From: Mesostigma viride
Lineage: Eukaryota > Streptophyta > Mesostigmatophyceae > Mesostigmatales > Mesostigmataceae
Assembly (NCBI GenBank): GCA_009746045.1
Contig: RPFO01000715.1
Coordinates: 657,953 to 721,952 of the forward strand
Direction: 5' to 3'
Length of the DNA: 64,000 nucleotides
A program made the translations under genes and the position numbers. This document shows, one piece after another, positions 30,218-41,290 of the stretch. Each line of letters starts with the position of its first letter. Position 1 is the first letter of the stretch. The notes beneath the pieces are model-generated. The model worked only from the letters and a program-made list of their open reading frames with translations. It ran no database searches and had not been told where the DNA came from.

Positions 30218-30634
30218 TCACCAAGATTCTTCACTCACCCGTATAAGCTTGAAAGCACGCTGGATGCAGCCCATGGCCATACAATCACGCAGTATGAACG
30301 TAGCAAAAGAATAACTAACATCTATGAAGGTATTTAAACCCATACAGCGCCTAAAAAACTGCAAAAGTACACTAGGGTAAGGCAAATGCCTGGTAACATC
30401 ATAAAAAATGGGGGGTTTAGAGAGGGGCAGGCAACGGTCAAGAAAGCGCATCAAGATTCGAAACTGACAGCGCCTTGCAAGCTCAAACTCATGTAAGAAC
30501 ATAACAAAACGATGAGGTGACGATATTTCAGCTTTACCGTGCACGGATGGCGTTATCTTGGCCCAGGCGGTGCCCGCAAAAGTGACACTTGCGGCACACA
30601 AACCATGACATGACAGAGTGGTCGAAATAATCAA
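30218..30634 (-). CDS. Second conserved unknown frame in the TTAA element
   Basis: 138 codons. The segment RRCMGLNTFIDVSYSFATFIL matches RGCMGLNTSIYVCYTFPIHIL encoded at about 37670-37750 on the plus strand, and LPLSKPPIF matches WPLSKTPFL. The order relative to the 73-codon frame is the same in both copies. Function is unknown. Confidence 0.35.
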   Translation of the reverse strand: MIISTTLSCHGLCAASVTFAGTAWAKITPSVHGKAEISSPHRFVMFLHEFELARRCQFRILMRFLDRCLPLSKPPIFYDVTRHLPYPSVLLQFFRRCMGLNTFIDVSYSFATFILRDCMAMGCIQRAFKLIRVSEESW

Positions 30635-30726
30635 ATCTTTACTGCCACTGACTTAATTCTACACACATGCATGATAATAAGTAGAAAGAAGCATATAAAC
30701 CCTTCGAACTGCACCGTAAAGTAAAT

Positions 30727-30948
30727 TTAGTCATCAATTCCGTCAACCTGCCTGGTCGCAGTTTTTTCCAGCAAGAGCAGTGCCGACACCTGGTAAATCG
30801 CATCCCCGGGAGCTAAAAATTGGTTTGTGTCATCTTTAGGACATATAAAATCTATTTCCTGGGTTTTACCAGCTAAATCGTCCGCAAACGTAAACTGCAT
30901 GCATGGGCGCAAGCCGCCATGGCTAGGTCGTGCATTTCCGGAACTCAC
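30727..30948 (-). CDS. Conserved unknown fragment in the TTAA element
   Basis: A 73-codon frame ending at the stop at 30727. It contains QFTFADDLAGKTQEIDF, CPKDDTNQFLAPGDAIY and QVSALLLLEKTATRQ. The decayed relative at about 37130-37300 (plus) translates in the matching frame to TFAFEF..., DIDFKRPKDHTGQFL and VSAAFLLEKTAIR, with in-frame stops. Conservation at the protein level suggests a real exon of an element protein. No family is recognised, and the start is probably upstream or spliced. Confidence 0.4.
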   Translation of the reverse strand: MSSGNARPSHGGLRPCMQFTFADDLAGKTQEIDFICPKDDTNQFLAPGDAIYQVSALLLLEKTATRQVDGIDD

Positions 30949-32125
30949 GTTTCACGTGAAAAAGTACCCTTACCACCTGTACTTTGACCGTACATTTAGC
31001 CGCCCAAACAAAATCCAAAAAAATCCCAAAAATATGTCTAAGAAAGGTCATTTCACGTAGTATTTGAATAAATTTTGAGGGAATTTTTTTGACAAACATT
31101 CCGACTTGGGCGAATTTTCTACGAAACCCAAAAACTCAGTCCTAAGAATAGGACTGAGTTGAACTCAGTCCTAAGAATAGGTGCAGTGACGAACGACGTG
31201 TTAAGCATGTCCGCCCAGGTGGTGATGGGAGGAGCATCGCCGGCCAGGCCAGCCGGGGCTGGCTTGGCGGCAATGTCCTTCACCGCCTGGGCGGTGAGGC
31301 GTGCGGTGTTCTGCAGAACCTCGATAGCGATGGCGTTGTCCTTAAGACGCTGGTCGATGTCACGGAGCTGGGCGGTGATGGCGTCGGAGGTGGAGGTGGT
31401 GGCGGTGGAGGATCCTCGAGGCGAGGAGGGTGGCGGTGGCGGTGGAGATGGTGGAGGTGGCGGTGGAGAGGAGGGGGAGCTCGGCAGCCAGCGTGCTGCC
31501 CATGACCGCCACATCTGCTGCGATGGGGGCCATGCACGTGCTGCTGGAGGGCCTCCTGGAGGAGTGAGCGGATGGAGGATTCGGTTAAGGTGGTGGTGAG
31601 GGGCTTTGGGGGCCAAAGCTCCTCGATGGAGCGTCCAATGAGGGAAAAGAGGGCGAATTGCTGGAGGTGGGGGCGGCGGAGGCTGGGGAAGGGGTCGAAA
31701 GAGGAGACGCGATTCAGGCGAGGATCAAAGAGGCGACCTCGGATGAAGAGCTGCTTGCACAATTCAACAAGCGAGGCGTGTGATCCAAAAAACACGCAGC
31801 CCAGGATGCATTCCTCGGTAAACTTGTCCAAGAAGTCGGGCTGGCGGGCTTCGGCTACAAATTCGATCTCGACCCAGCTCGGCTCGGCAGGGCAACTGCG
31901 CTTGGGTTCAGGCGACGCTGCTGGCGAGGCGGGCTCAGCAGGGGGCTGGGCGATCGACCAAGTGCTAGAGCTTGGCTAGTGGCGCCGCTGCCTTCTGGGC
32001 CGGTTGGCAAAGCTGCAGCCGGGGCTGCAGACGTATTTTCATTGCTGAGCGCAGCCGCCAGGCTGCGTTGCGTCGAGAGGCGTTTGCTCATCGTATATTG
32101 CGTACTAGCTTCGGAAAATTATATC

Positions 32126-32592
32126 AGCATGTGCGTCGTAGAAAGACGCGACGATTGTGATATTCACGGCTAAATTCGGTGCTCAAACGTGAAAGTTATG
32201 AGCTCCGCCGTCAGCCATGGCTATCTCGTGGCTCGTGGCCATGTACATGTGTGCCTATGAGTGCAGGTCAGGATATGCCGCCCAGTGGCTGGCCAAGCCG
32301 CTGGGGGCCAGCCAGACCGAGGGCGGTGTCTACCTGACTGGCGCAAGCAAGATGTCCTACGAATGCTATCCTATGCTGCCTTAATTAATGCTGCCTAATA
32401 GTGGGACGAGCCACGAGCCACGAGCGGACATGGCTGACAGCGATCGAAGCTCAGAACGTACTTTTGCGTCTGAGCCCCAAATGCAGTCAGATCACTTGCA
32501 ACCGATGCGTCTTTTCTAGGCGCATCTGCTACTATCATCGGACACAGCTGTAACGCAGTATTGTGACCAGCCTGCAGCTATTACGCAAAGCT
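32126..32592. other. Spacer between head-to-head ORF1-only copies
   Basis: No gene. AGCTATTACGCAA occurs just before copy 3 (about 32575-32587) and again just after its 5' end (about 32608-32620), a small duplication around the insertion start. Confidence 0.4.
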
Positions 32593-34196
32593 GATATAAT
32601 TTTCCGAAGCTATTACGCAATATATGGCGAGCAAACGCTCCTCCGCGCAACTGAACGCAGCCTGGCGGCTGCGCTAGGCCCTGAAAATACGTCTGCAGCT
32701 CCGGCTTCGCCCACCGGCCCAGAAGGCAGCGGCGCCACTAGCCAAGCTCTAGTGGTCGCCCAGCCCCCCGAGCCCGCCTCGCCAGCAGCGTCGCCTGAAC
32801 CCAAGCGCAGTCGCCCTGCCGAGCCGAGCTGGGTAGAGCGCGACTTTGACGCCAACCAGCCCGGCTTCTTTGACAGGTTTACCGAAGAACGCATCCTGGC
32901 CTGCGTGTTTTTTGGATCGCACGCCTCGCTTCTTGAACTGTGCAAGCAGCTCTTCAGCCAAGGTCGCCTCTTTGATGCTCGCCAGAGGCGCACCGCCCAC
33001 ACTTTCGACCCCTTCCCCAGCCTCCGCCGCCCCCACCTCCAGCAATTCGCCCTCTTTTCCCTCATTGGACGCTCCATCGAGGAGCTTTGGCCCCCCAAGC
33101 CCCTCACCACCACCTTAACTGAATCCTCCATCCGCTCACTCCTTAAGGAGGCCCTCGAGCAGCACGTGGCCCACATCGCTGCAGATGTATGTGGCGGCCA
33201 TGGGCGGCACGCTAGCTGAGTGCCGAGCTCGCCCTCCTCTCCACCATCTCCACCGCCACCTCCACCCTCCTCGCCTCCGCCGTCCACCGCCACCATCCCC
33301 TCCTCCGCCGCCATCACTGCCCAGCTCCGCGACATCGACCAGCGCCTCGATCCAGGACAATGCCATCGCCATCGAGGTCCTGCAAAACACCGCAGGCCTC
33401 ACCGCCCAGGCGGTGAAGGACATTGCCGCCAAGCCATGCAACCCTCGCAGCCTTGCTGGCCCGGCCGGCGATGCTCCTCCCACCCAGACCTGGGCGGACA
33501 TGCTTAAGCACCACACCACCTCCACCACCTCCGCCATTGCAGCACAGCTCCAGCAGCAGAAGCTCGACCTCCGCGAGGAGGCCGAGCTCGCCAAGCGCAG
33601 CCAAGTTAACCCCTAAATGGTCTTGCTGCCGATTTTCCGCCAAAAATCGAGTTCCAGCCGTCGGATGCATCCACATCAATCCGGCGCAGCGCCGGGCCGT
33701 TCCCCGGTAATTCCCGCGCGAAAGTTGACGAAATTCGGTGCGCGCGTGCAATGTTGACTGAAATTCGGTGTGCAAGGCTATGGTAGCTGAAAATTTATTG
33801 CTCACGGAATACGAAGCCATTGTGTACCGGATTTCGCTTGTTCGAACGGCATTGTCATAGGGAAAAATAATATTCACAAAAAAACTCGCGAAACGCTGCT
33901 GTATTGGGTGTGAACGAGGACAAGCACGCAGTTGGCGCAGTTTTTGCTCGCCGTCCGACCAGACCCGTGCATCTTTAAGGTAAGGTCTCGTTGCCCAAAC
34001 TACTTGACGGTGGAAACGAACACGTTCCACCAGTTCCTTACATCATTTCAAAGAAACCCAGCGTAGGATTTCCCTTAATTTTGCGTTTCCGATTTTTACG
34101 CCCCTTCCGCGAAAAAGTGAGAATTATAGGAGCGCTGACAGGGGCAACACTGCATGTCGTGCTTTTAATCGCTTTTTCGTCTTTTCTTGCAGCTAT

Positions 34197-34364
34197 ATGA
34201 CTTCGCTTGGGCGCAGCAACATCGCCCGGTGTTTATCCTGCGGGCGGGGCTTGCTGGCCCCGTCCGGAGTGTGCTCGGGGTGCGGGAAAAACCACAGCTA
34301 CTGGTTTATAACGTCGACAACCCCCCATTTTCTGGTCATTAACCGGCGTATTCTTGTGGTTTAA
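34197..34364 (+). CDS. Small zinc-ribbon-like frame in the TTAA element
   Basis: A 55-aa frame, [11 protein letters not shown], then [19 protein letters not shown], a C-x2-C...C-x2-C ribbon. A good splice acceptor (TTTTCTTGCAG) lies just upstream at 34192, so it may be the last exon of a spliced gene. Some transposases end in a Cys-rich finger. There is no further support. Confidence 0.3.
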   Translation: MTSLGRSNIARCLSCGRGLLAPSGVCSGCGKNHSYWFITSTTPHFLVINRRILVV

Positions 34365-34676
34365 GCTTCCGGCGACGGGCGAAAAGAGCTCTTACCATGA
34401 CGGCATGCTCTGGGGAGGCGTTCCGAGAAGGACTGGGGCGGGCAGGCAAATTTACACGCGACAGTGCCCGCACGTCGCCTGCGCACCCCGGCGTACAAGG
34501 CAAAGCGCAGTGTTTCCCTCCTGGACGGCCCATCGCTGCCTTTGCCGGGCGGCATGTTGGGGAGGCGGCTCCTTCTTCCTTTCTTACCGCCCGTTTCATA
34601 GTTCATACCCCGTGAGTTTCCCAACGGAGGCGTGTTAATGATGAGCGGCTGCATGCATGAATGAACGGGTGTATGA

Positions 34677-35171
34677 ATGAGGGAGGGGGGAGGGAGGGAG
34701 GGAGGGGAGGGAGGGAGGGAGGGAGGGAGGGAGGGAGGGAGGGAGGGAGGAGGAGGGAGGGAGGGAGGGAGGGAGGGAGGGAGGGAGGGAGGGAGGGAGG
34801 GAGGGAGGGAGGGAGGGAGGGAGGAGGGAGGGAGGGAGGGAGGGAGGGAGGGAGGGAGGGGGAGGAGGAGGGAGGGAGGGAGGGAGGGAGGGAGGGAGGA
34901 GGGAGGGAGGGAGGGAGGGAGGAGGGAGGGAGGGAGGGAGGGAGGGAGGGAGGGAGGGAGGGAGGGAGGGAGGGAGGGAGGGAGGGAGGGAGGGAGGGAG
35001 GGAGGGAGGGAGGGAGGGAGGGAGGGAGGGAGGGAGGAGGGAGGGAGGGAGGGAGGAGGGAGGGAGGGAGGAGGGAGGGAGGGAGGGAGGGAGGGAGGGA
35101 GGGAGGGAGGGAGGGAGGGAGGGAGGGAGGGAGGGAGGGAGGGAGGGAGGGAGGGAGGGAGGGAGGGAGGG
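34677..35171. repeat. (GGGA)n microsatellite
   Basis: GGGA units with scattered AGG interruptions, about 495 bp. It gives REGG repeats in spurious frames. Confidence 0.96.
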
Positions 35172-35181
35172 TATGTATGAC

Positions 35182-35428
<247 letters not shown>

Positions 35429-35934
35429 CTACGTGTATGCATGGGTGGGTGGATACATGTGTATGTGTGTGTGGGTGGGTGGGTAAGGGATCGACGTGTG
35501 TGTGTGTATGTGTGTGTGTGTGCTTCTCTGCTTAGGCGTTGGAGCACACGCATGCACTGGAGGAAGGGGGTGATGAAAACCCAGACCAACTGTCGCACCC
35601 ACCCCTCCACCTTCACCAAGCGTAAGGCCAAGCGTGCCATGGGGGTAGGGTAGCGGACGCAAGTCACCAACGTCAGGGTGCTCACCAGGCTGGTGGATGA
35701 GAAGATGGGGGCAGGCCCCTGTCAGATGCAGAGAAGAAGAAAAGGAAAAGGATGCAGCAGGGCCGTGAGAACGTGCCCCCGGGTGTGGCATTAGCCACTA
35801 TATAGCTAGCTAGCTGGCTAGAGGTGTGTTATTAATGCATTGTACTATAGGCATGTGCCCCCAAGTATGCCTTCCTGCATTGTAAATATGATGCATAATG
35901 TAATGATGTGTTGTTTGGAACCTTCTGTACACCA

Positions 35935-36720
35935 AGGTGGAATGATTGCCATGAAACCCTTGTAAGAACAATAGAAAGCTGCTTTTTCTGTGGTATTTAT
36001 GCTAGCATCTGTCACCAATTTGTCATCCAACCAGCCTGAAGCTTTGTGGGCAGGCTGCATGGGATGTGTTTCGAACATGTGCCAAGTTCTAGCTCCAACT
36101 GAGTCCACTTGGGTCTTATATATGTGCAAACCTATGATGAAATACTTGGAAAACACTGAAAAACTGCATTTTGGGGGTATTTATGCTAGCATTTGTCACC
36201 AATTTGTCATCCAACCAGCCTGAAACTTTGTGGGCATGCTGCATGGGATGTGTTTAGAACATGTGCAAAGTTCCAGGCCCAACTGAGTTCATTTGGTGTC
36301 ATTATGTATGCATATGTGTGATAAAACCCTTAAAAAACCATGAAAAACTGCATTTTTTGGGTATTTATGCTAGCATTTGTCACCAATTTGTCATCCAACC
36401 AGCCTGAAACTTTGTGGGCATGCTGCATGGGATGTGTTTAGAACATGTGCAAAGTTCCAGGCCCAACTGAGTTCATTTGGTGTCATTATGTATGCATATG
36501 TGTGATAAAACCCTTAAAAAACCATGAAAAACTGCATTTTTTGGGTATTTATGCTAGCATTCGTCACCAATTTGTCATCCAACCAGCCTGAAACTTTGTG
36601 GGCATGCTGCATGGGATGTGTTTAGAACATGTGCAAAGTTCCAGGCCCAACTGAGTTCATTTGATGTCATTATATATGCATACATGCCAGAAAGTGCTGA
36701 AAATACGGTATTTTTTGCTA
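35935..36720. repeat. 184-bp satellite, ~4.3 copies
   Basis: Units are marked by GCTAGCATNNGTCACCAATT at about 36000, 36185, 36369 and 36553 (periods 185, 184, 184). They contain CATCCAACCAGCCTGAA and CTGCATGGGATGTGTTT. The outer copies are more diverged. Non-coding. Confidence 0.9.
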
Positions 36721-36729
36721 GCAAATGTC

Positions 36730-38373
36730 ACCATGTTACCATGGTGCCGACTCCCAAAAAATTTTTTGACCACATGGCATCATAAGATATCTGATTAGGT
36801 ACCTTGGTGCCAAATTTGAGGCCAAACTGACTATTAGCCTATCTTGAAATAATTACCAGGGAACAAAAACGCGTTTTTGGATTGATGTGTCGGCCCCTTC
36901 TCGGGGGACCAGATGCCGCGAAATCTATTGAGAATTAGGAAAAGTTTAGCTGAGAAGATCGAAAGTTTATAAAATTCTTCACAGCATGGTACTAGGGTTT
37001 GCATACTTTTGACAAAGTTATAGAGCTAGGTGTTCTGGCCGGTCAAAGTACAAGGGGTCAGGGTACTTTTTCACGTACAACGTGCATTCCGGAAAACGAC
37101 GACCTGGCCATGGCGGCTTGCGCCCACGCATGGCATTTACGTTTGCGTTCGAATTTTCTGTCCAAACTTAGGATATTGATTTTAAACGTCCTAAAGATCA
37201 TACAGGCCAATTTTTGGTTCGCGGGAATGCCATTTGATAGGTGTCGGCAGCGTTCTTGCTGGAAAAAACTGCGATCAGGCCGGACGATAGAAACGTTGAC
37301 AGCAATACCTTTCCGGCGTATTTTAAAGGATATATCGGTTTCTTTTTACTTTTTATGATACATAGTAGTCGTAAACGTGCAAGGGTGGCCAGAAATCGCC
37401 GAATCCAGCGACCATGCTGCACAGCTTTGGTGTGCCGAAATGCGCCATTTTGCGGCCACCGCCTGGGCCAAGGTAACGCCATCCATGCCTGGTAAAGCTT
37501 AAGCATCGTTTTCCTAGCTATCGATGTTTGACATTTATATATACGTTCTAGCTTGTGTAGCACATTCTTTTTGCACTATTCATGCTCTTTCTTGACCCTG
37601 GCCTGGCCCCTTTCTAAAACACCATTCTTAGATGCTTCCCTCAGTCAGTTGACCTGCCACAGGGTGATGGTGATAAGTTTTAGAGGCTGTATGGGTTTGA
37701 ATACCTCCATATATGTTTGTTATACATTTCCCATACACATATTGCATGAGTGTGAGGCAGTTGGCTGGTCTCTGTGGCATCATCAAGCACGTAACTGGTG
37801 AGTAAAAGCTTCCCATTGACAGCATGTGCCACCAGGTGTGCTGGCCATCACCTGGCAAGCTATAGCAGCTTAGGCCTAGTTTATCCTTGCTAGGGCAGGC
37901 TGAAATAGGCTCAACACCACTAGTTTGTTGGTGGCTGCCTCCTATACAATGCATGCCTTGCGTAGGGTGTCCGTACCACGTTACCTACGTGCATGGACAA
38001 GGTGGCACCTGCACATAGGTGCCATGTAAGGGCAGTGTGATGATGCAGTTATGTTTCCCCATCATTGTGGAAGGGAAATGTATTGTTTGGCATGGTTGGT
38101 GGCCATATTAGGAGGTCGTATGCCCACCCCTACTCCCTTGGTTGCTTTTTACCAACGGTACCCCTATGGGCTGTACTGGGTGTAACTGCTGGTATACCCA
38201 CCCAAATGATGACCCCAATGGCTCAAACTGTTCAGCAACTAATTGTTTATCATCCCTGAAGTGGTAGGTGCCTAGGTCTTATAACATAATTCAAAATGCA
38301 CATTCTACCAAAAATGAAAACGCGCGTCTTGACCCCCCTGACTTTGACGGCAGTTAAACATGGCCTACCCTGC
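36730..38373 (+). mobile_element. Decayed relative of the 29482-31200 element
   Basis: 37035-37800 aligns with the reverse complement of about 30990-30230. Matches include GGTCAAAGTACA, GTACTTTTTCACGT, the LLEKTA-coding block at about 37250 and the MGLNT-coding block at about 37690. Stops interrupt the frames. Its exact ends were not found. Confidence 0.55.
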
Positions 38374-38384
38374 ATATATGTGAG

Positions 38385-38803
38385 GCCATGGGCCCCAAGA
38401 CAGCGGAGTTTTTCCACGAGTGCTGCCAGCGCCGTGAAGACCGCCTCGACCTTGAGGGTCAGACCGCCCCGTGGTCGGCCCGCACGTGGTCCTCGTATTG
38501 GCGGCAGCGTCTGTCACTCGCCCTCACTCGCACCGTGGCTGATGTGTTATTCCGCCGCACCCGGGCCGACTTTGTCGCGACCCATGCGGTCTAGATTCCT
38601 TCCAGGCCTGCATGGTGGGCCGGCAGCGCTGTTGCTGCGTGTAGTTTTGTGATGTATAGTTAGTTGTACCTTGTGCCGCTGGCGTGATCCTTGGATGTCT
38701 GTGTCAGATTACTATTAATTTCTTCAGGGTTATTCTCCCAGTTCTCGGGTTTTTCCTTATGTTGCATGCCTATCTCACCTCCGTAATCTATCATTCTCAA
38801 TGA
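38385..38803 (+). mobile_element. 5'-truncated LINE copy with 11-bp target duplication
   Basis: It is flanked by ATATATGTGAG (38374-38384 and 38804-38814). The coding part, up to the stop at about 38594, carries MGPKTAEFFHECCQRREDRL and WSARTWSSYWRQRLSLALTR, the same C-terminus as the LINE copies at 4.5-6.2 kb (diverged in DNA). A ~210-bp 3' UTR follows. Confidence 0.75.
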
Positions 38804-39807
38804 ATATATGTGAGGTTGTGATATACCAACCCGAAGGGCAACTCATGGACATGCTTGGCCCCCAAGGACAGCCATTGGATATGGGTAGGTTGGATGGCAT
38901 CTGGTTTGCAAAATTGTGAAGATCCAGCCGATTTATCGGCAGGATCTCAGACCATTTAGGGGTTAACGTCATACTCAAGAACTTCGACATGGAAGAAGGT
39001 GAGAATTCCGAGAAGCTTGCACATGCGTTTGAGAGCAAAATCCTTGCTCGCATATGGGCCTTCTTGGTGAGATTAAGGTGGTCGCCCTCCGCCTTCCCCA
39101 CACGCGTGGTATAAGGCAGGGGCGCCCCCGCTTCTTCTCATCTTTAAGAGCCCAGCGGACAAGATTTCGTTTCTCGATCAGACGCCGCAAGCGGCTCCAG
39201 AACACTCCCTTCACCGTGGACGACGACTTGGCCCCGGCGCAGCAACAACGGCCACGGGAGCTATTATGGCTGACCTACCTCCAGCTCCGGCAGACCAAGG
39301 CGGAACAGCCGGTGTACTGGAAGGGGGGGGGCATCTACGTCGGCCACAAGCCCTGGCACGCGACCCCCGCGACCACCGCGGCCCCAGCGACCCCAGACGC
39401 CCCAGCTTAGGGGAATACAGCAGTAGTAGTGTAGAATAGTTAGACCGTGGCCTTGTCCATGCACGCCTACTACAGGCACTATACCAGCTGCATGATTTAT
39501 GAACATTAATTAGTCATGTACATGTGTGCCCATGACGCGCCACACACCAGATGATGCCTAGCTTTATTATTTAGTTATGCTGTGACTACGCAGAGAGCCA
39601 CTCGATCTCTGCTGAGAAGCCATGCCTTAAGTAGCTTTTGTATAGCCATGCTGATCGATCTTCCCCCCCCATGACAGGCTCCCCTTAGTTGGGTGTTGCT
39701 TGAGACTCTGGGGGGTGCAGGTGCCCTTGGTGCACCTAGAGCAAGTGTCGTTTACATTCCCACCCTTTCAGGAAGCTATTCGGGTGGACAGCGATAGCGA
39801 GTCTCAT

Positions 39808-39808
39808 G

Positions 39809-39900
<92 letters not shown>

Positions 39901-40388
39901 CCGTAGTGGCTGAAATCACATAGCGAATAAATAATTTTTCGAGGATTTTTTGCATGGTTTTGACACTTTACGGGGAAAGTTCAGCCCGGGTTAGGTAAAC
40001 TTCGAGCCCGGGAGCTTGTTTATATTAGGGCACCGGCCTAGTTAGTAGTTCAGTGTCTGACTTGGATTCTAACCTATCAAGTTGATTAATTACCCACCAA
40101 GCGCAGTTCCTATCTGACAATTAAGTGAGTACCAGTATGACATAAGGCCGCCCTAATCAGTGCTAACAGGGCCCCTACTTGAATGCGTTCTCAATCTAGC
40201 TGGCGCGACGCGGCGCAGCGCGGCAAGCGCGGCGCTCCACTTCATCTAGCTGCGCCGCGGCCTGCAGCCAGAAACAGGTGTAGCGCCTCCCGGTTTTCAT
40301 ACTTTACGGGGTAAATTGAAGTATTATTTTAGCACTTTTTGGGGGGTCATTCGAAAAGATTTATTCGCAATGTGATTTCAGCCACTAC

Positions 40389-40424
<36 letters not shown>
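39808..40424. repeat. (GTAA)n microsatellite split by a MITE
   Basis: (GTAA)n at 39808-39900 and again at 40390-40424, with the inverted-repeat element between them. Confidence 0.9.
39901..40389. mobile_element. ~490-bp MITE with ~40-bp TIRs
   Basis: The left end is CCGTAGTGGCTGAAATCACA. The right end in reverse complement is CTGTAGTGGCTGAAATCACA. Both continue with GCGAATAAAT and a TTTTCGA block. The centre (40195-40265) is GC-rich and partly palindromic. It sits inside the (GTAA)n run, so the target duplication cannot be told from the microsatellite. Confidence 0.75.
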
Positions 40425-40767
40425 CTTGCGTGTCATGCGCAAAGGCATGCCACGGAGTACTATGCTAATCTCATTCGAAACATAATTACACAAAAGTTAA
40501 AACAAGTATCGTCTGCATCATCCCCCAACCGTTAAGCACTAGATGGGGATGTAATCCTCATCCGAGCTGTTCTCTACTGTAATGGCAGACGAGGCGGTAG
40601 TGTAGCGGCTATCCTCAGGACCAATAACCTCCACCTGCGGACTTCTCATGAGTCTGAACTGGAGCATGCAGAAAACTCAGCACATGCATGTGAATGCAGA
40701 AATGCGCGTGCCATGGGATGATGTGATTTCATGAGGTCCATGTGAAAACAGATATGCATGTCTAGAC
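40425..40767. other. Intergenic, no gene recognised
   Basis: No coding or RNA feature is seen. Confidence 0.35.
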
Positions 40768-40999
40768 ATCAAGGAGACAACCAGCGCAGGCCAGAAATCG
40801 GGAGAATCCGGACCATGCATGGTAGCTCGAGCCTGCCGTTATCTTGTCCGCGTGTTCGAGGACCGTTCAGGATGATGAAGATGAATGGTGATGGAAATGT
40901 GTATCCTTGTGCATTGAAATTATGGCTGGCTTACGTGTAGAGCGACTAGATGACCTAGACGGTGGGGCCGGAAACAGCATGCTTGATCAGGGCGTGTGT
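40768..40999 (-). mobile_element. 5'-truncated Penelope-like fragment
   Basis: On the minus strand it matches about 27160-27390: GATCAAGCATGCTGTTTCCG, TCTAGGTCATCTAGTCGCTC and TAAGCCAGCCATAATTTC, ending GGTTGTCTCCTTGAT. It is the longest of the truncated fragments. Confidence 0.7.
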
Positions 41000-41179
41000 T
41001 AGATATGGTGTGTTTTGATGAGACATACGGCTTCAGCATGAAAGCTTTACCTGGGTGACTTAAAATGGCTGTGTAACTTACTTTTTTAAATGAAAAACCA
41101 CTTTTTTGATTTAATCCTGAAAACGAGAAATGAGAAAAATACGCCTCGAGCCAAATCGTAGAAAATAAGAAAGTAGTCG

Positions 41180-41290
41180 TGCAGGGTTTTCTAGATTAGA
41201 TTAGCTTAGAGTTAGCTTAGTTCGATCACGCGGCTCCGCCCACCTCCATCCATCCAGAAAGGGAATATGTGCTACATGATCTCCCAACGG
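41180..41290. repeat. Dispersed repeat R1, copy 2
   Basis: TTTTCTAGATTAGATTAG, ACGCGGCTCCGCCCACCTCC, then ACATGATCTCCCAACGGA. It matches 2165-2280. Confidence 0.6.

Larger units (their letters stand above)
29482..31200. mobile_element. 1.7-kb DNA element with TTAA target duplication
   Basis: It is flanked by TTAA (29478-29481 and 31201-31204). Its ends are inverted: CACGTCGTACGTCA at the left and the reverse complement of CACGTCGTTCGTCA at the right. Subterminally there are copies of ACTCAGTCCTAA.AATAGG arranged as hairpins at both ends (29509-29523; 31134-31180). TTAA targeting is typical of piggyBac, but the ends do not start with CCC, so the family is left open. It carries two short minus-strand frames (30727-30948, 30218-30634) that are conserved in a decayed relative at about 37.0-37.8 kb. 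Confidence 0.7.
28930..32091 (-). pseudogene. ORF1-like gene, copy 2, frameshifted and interrupted
   Basis: The N-terminal MSKRLSTQRSLAAALSNENT matches copy 1. The frame breaks after ~78 residues and resumes with FTEECILGCVFFGSHASLVE, then SLRRPHLQQFALFSL, and then QDIDQRL-like and AQAVKDIAAKP blocks in other frames. On the far side of the 1719-bp insert are the coil, the VIVKNF start of the RRM-like part and the C-terminal MTLAQQQRRRELWPTYLQL...YWKGAAIYV. Copies 2 and 3 are closer to each other than to copy 1, for example in the FFGSHASL and SSIRSLL blocks. Confidence 0.7.
28493..32125 (-). mobile_element. ORF1-only retroelement, copy 2, split by a TTAA-flanked element
   Basis: The 3' tail is (TTAA)n at 28493-28522, followed on the minus strand by the same 3' UTR as copy 1 (about 28523-28925), the ORF1 C-terminal half (to 29481), the insertion 29482-31200, the ORF1 N-terminal half (31205-32091) and the 5' end GATATAATTTTCCGAAG at 32125. 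No target duplication was found. Confidence 0.7.
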
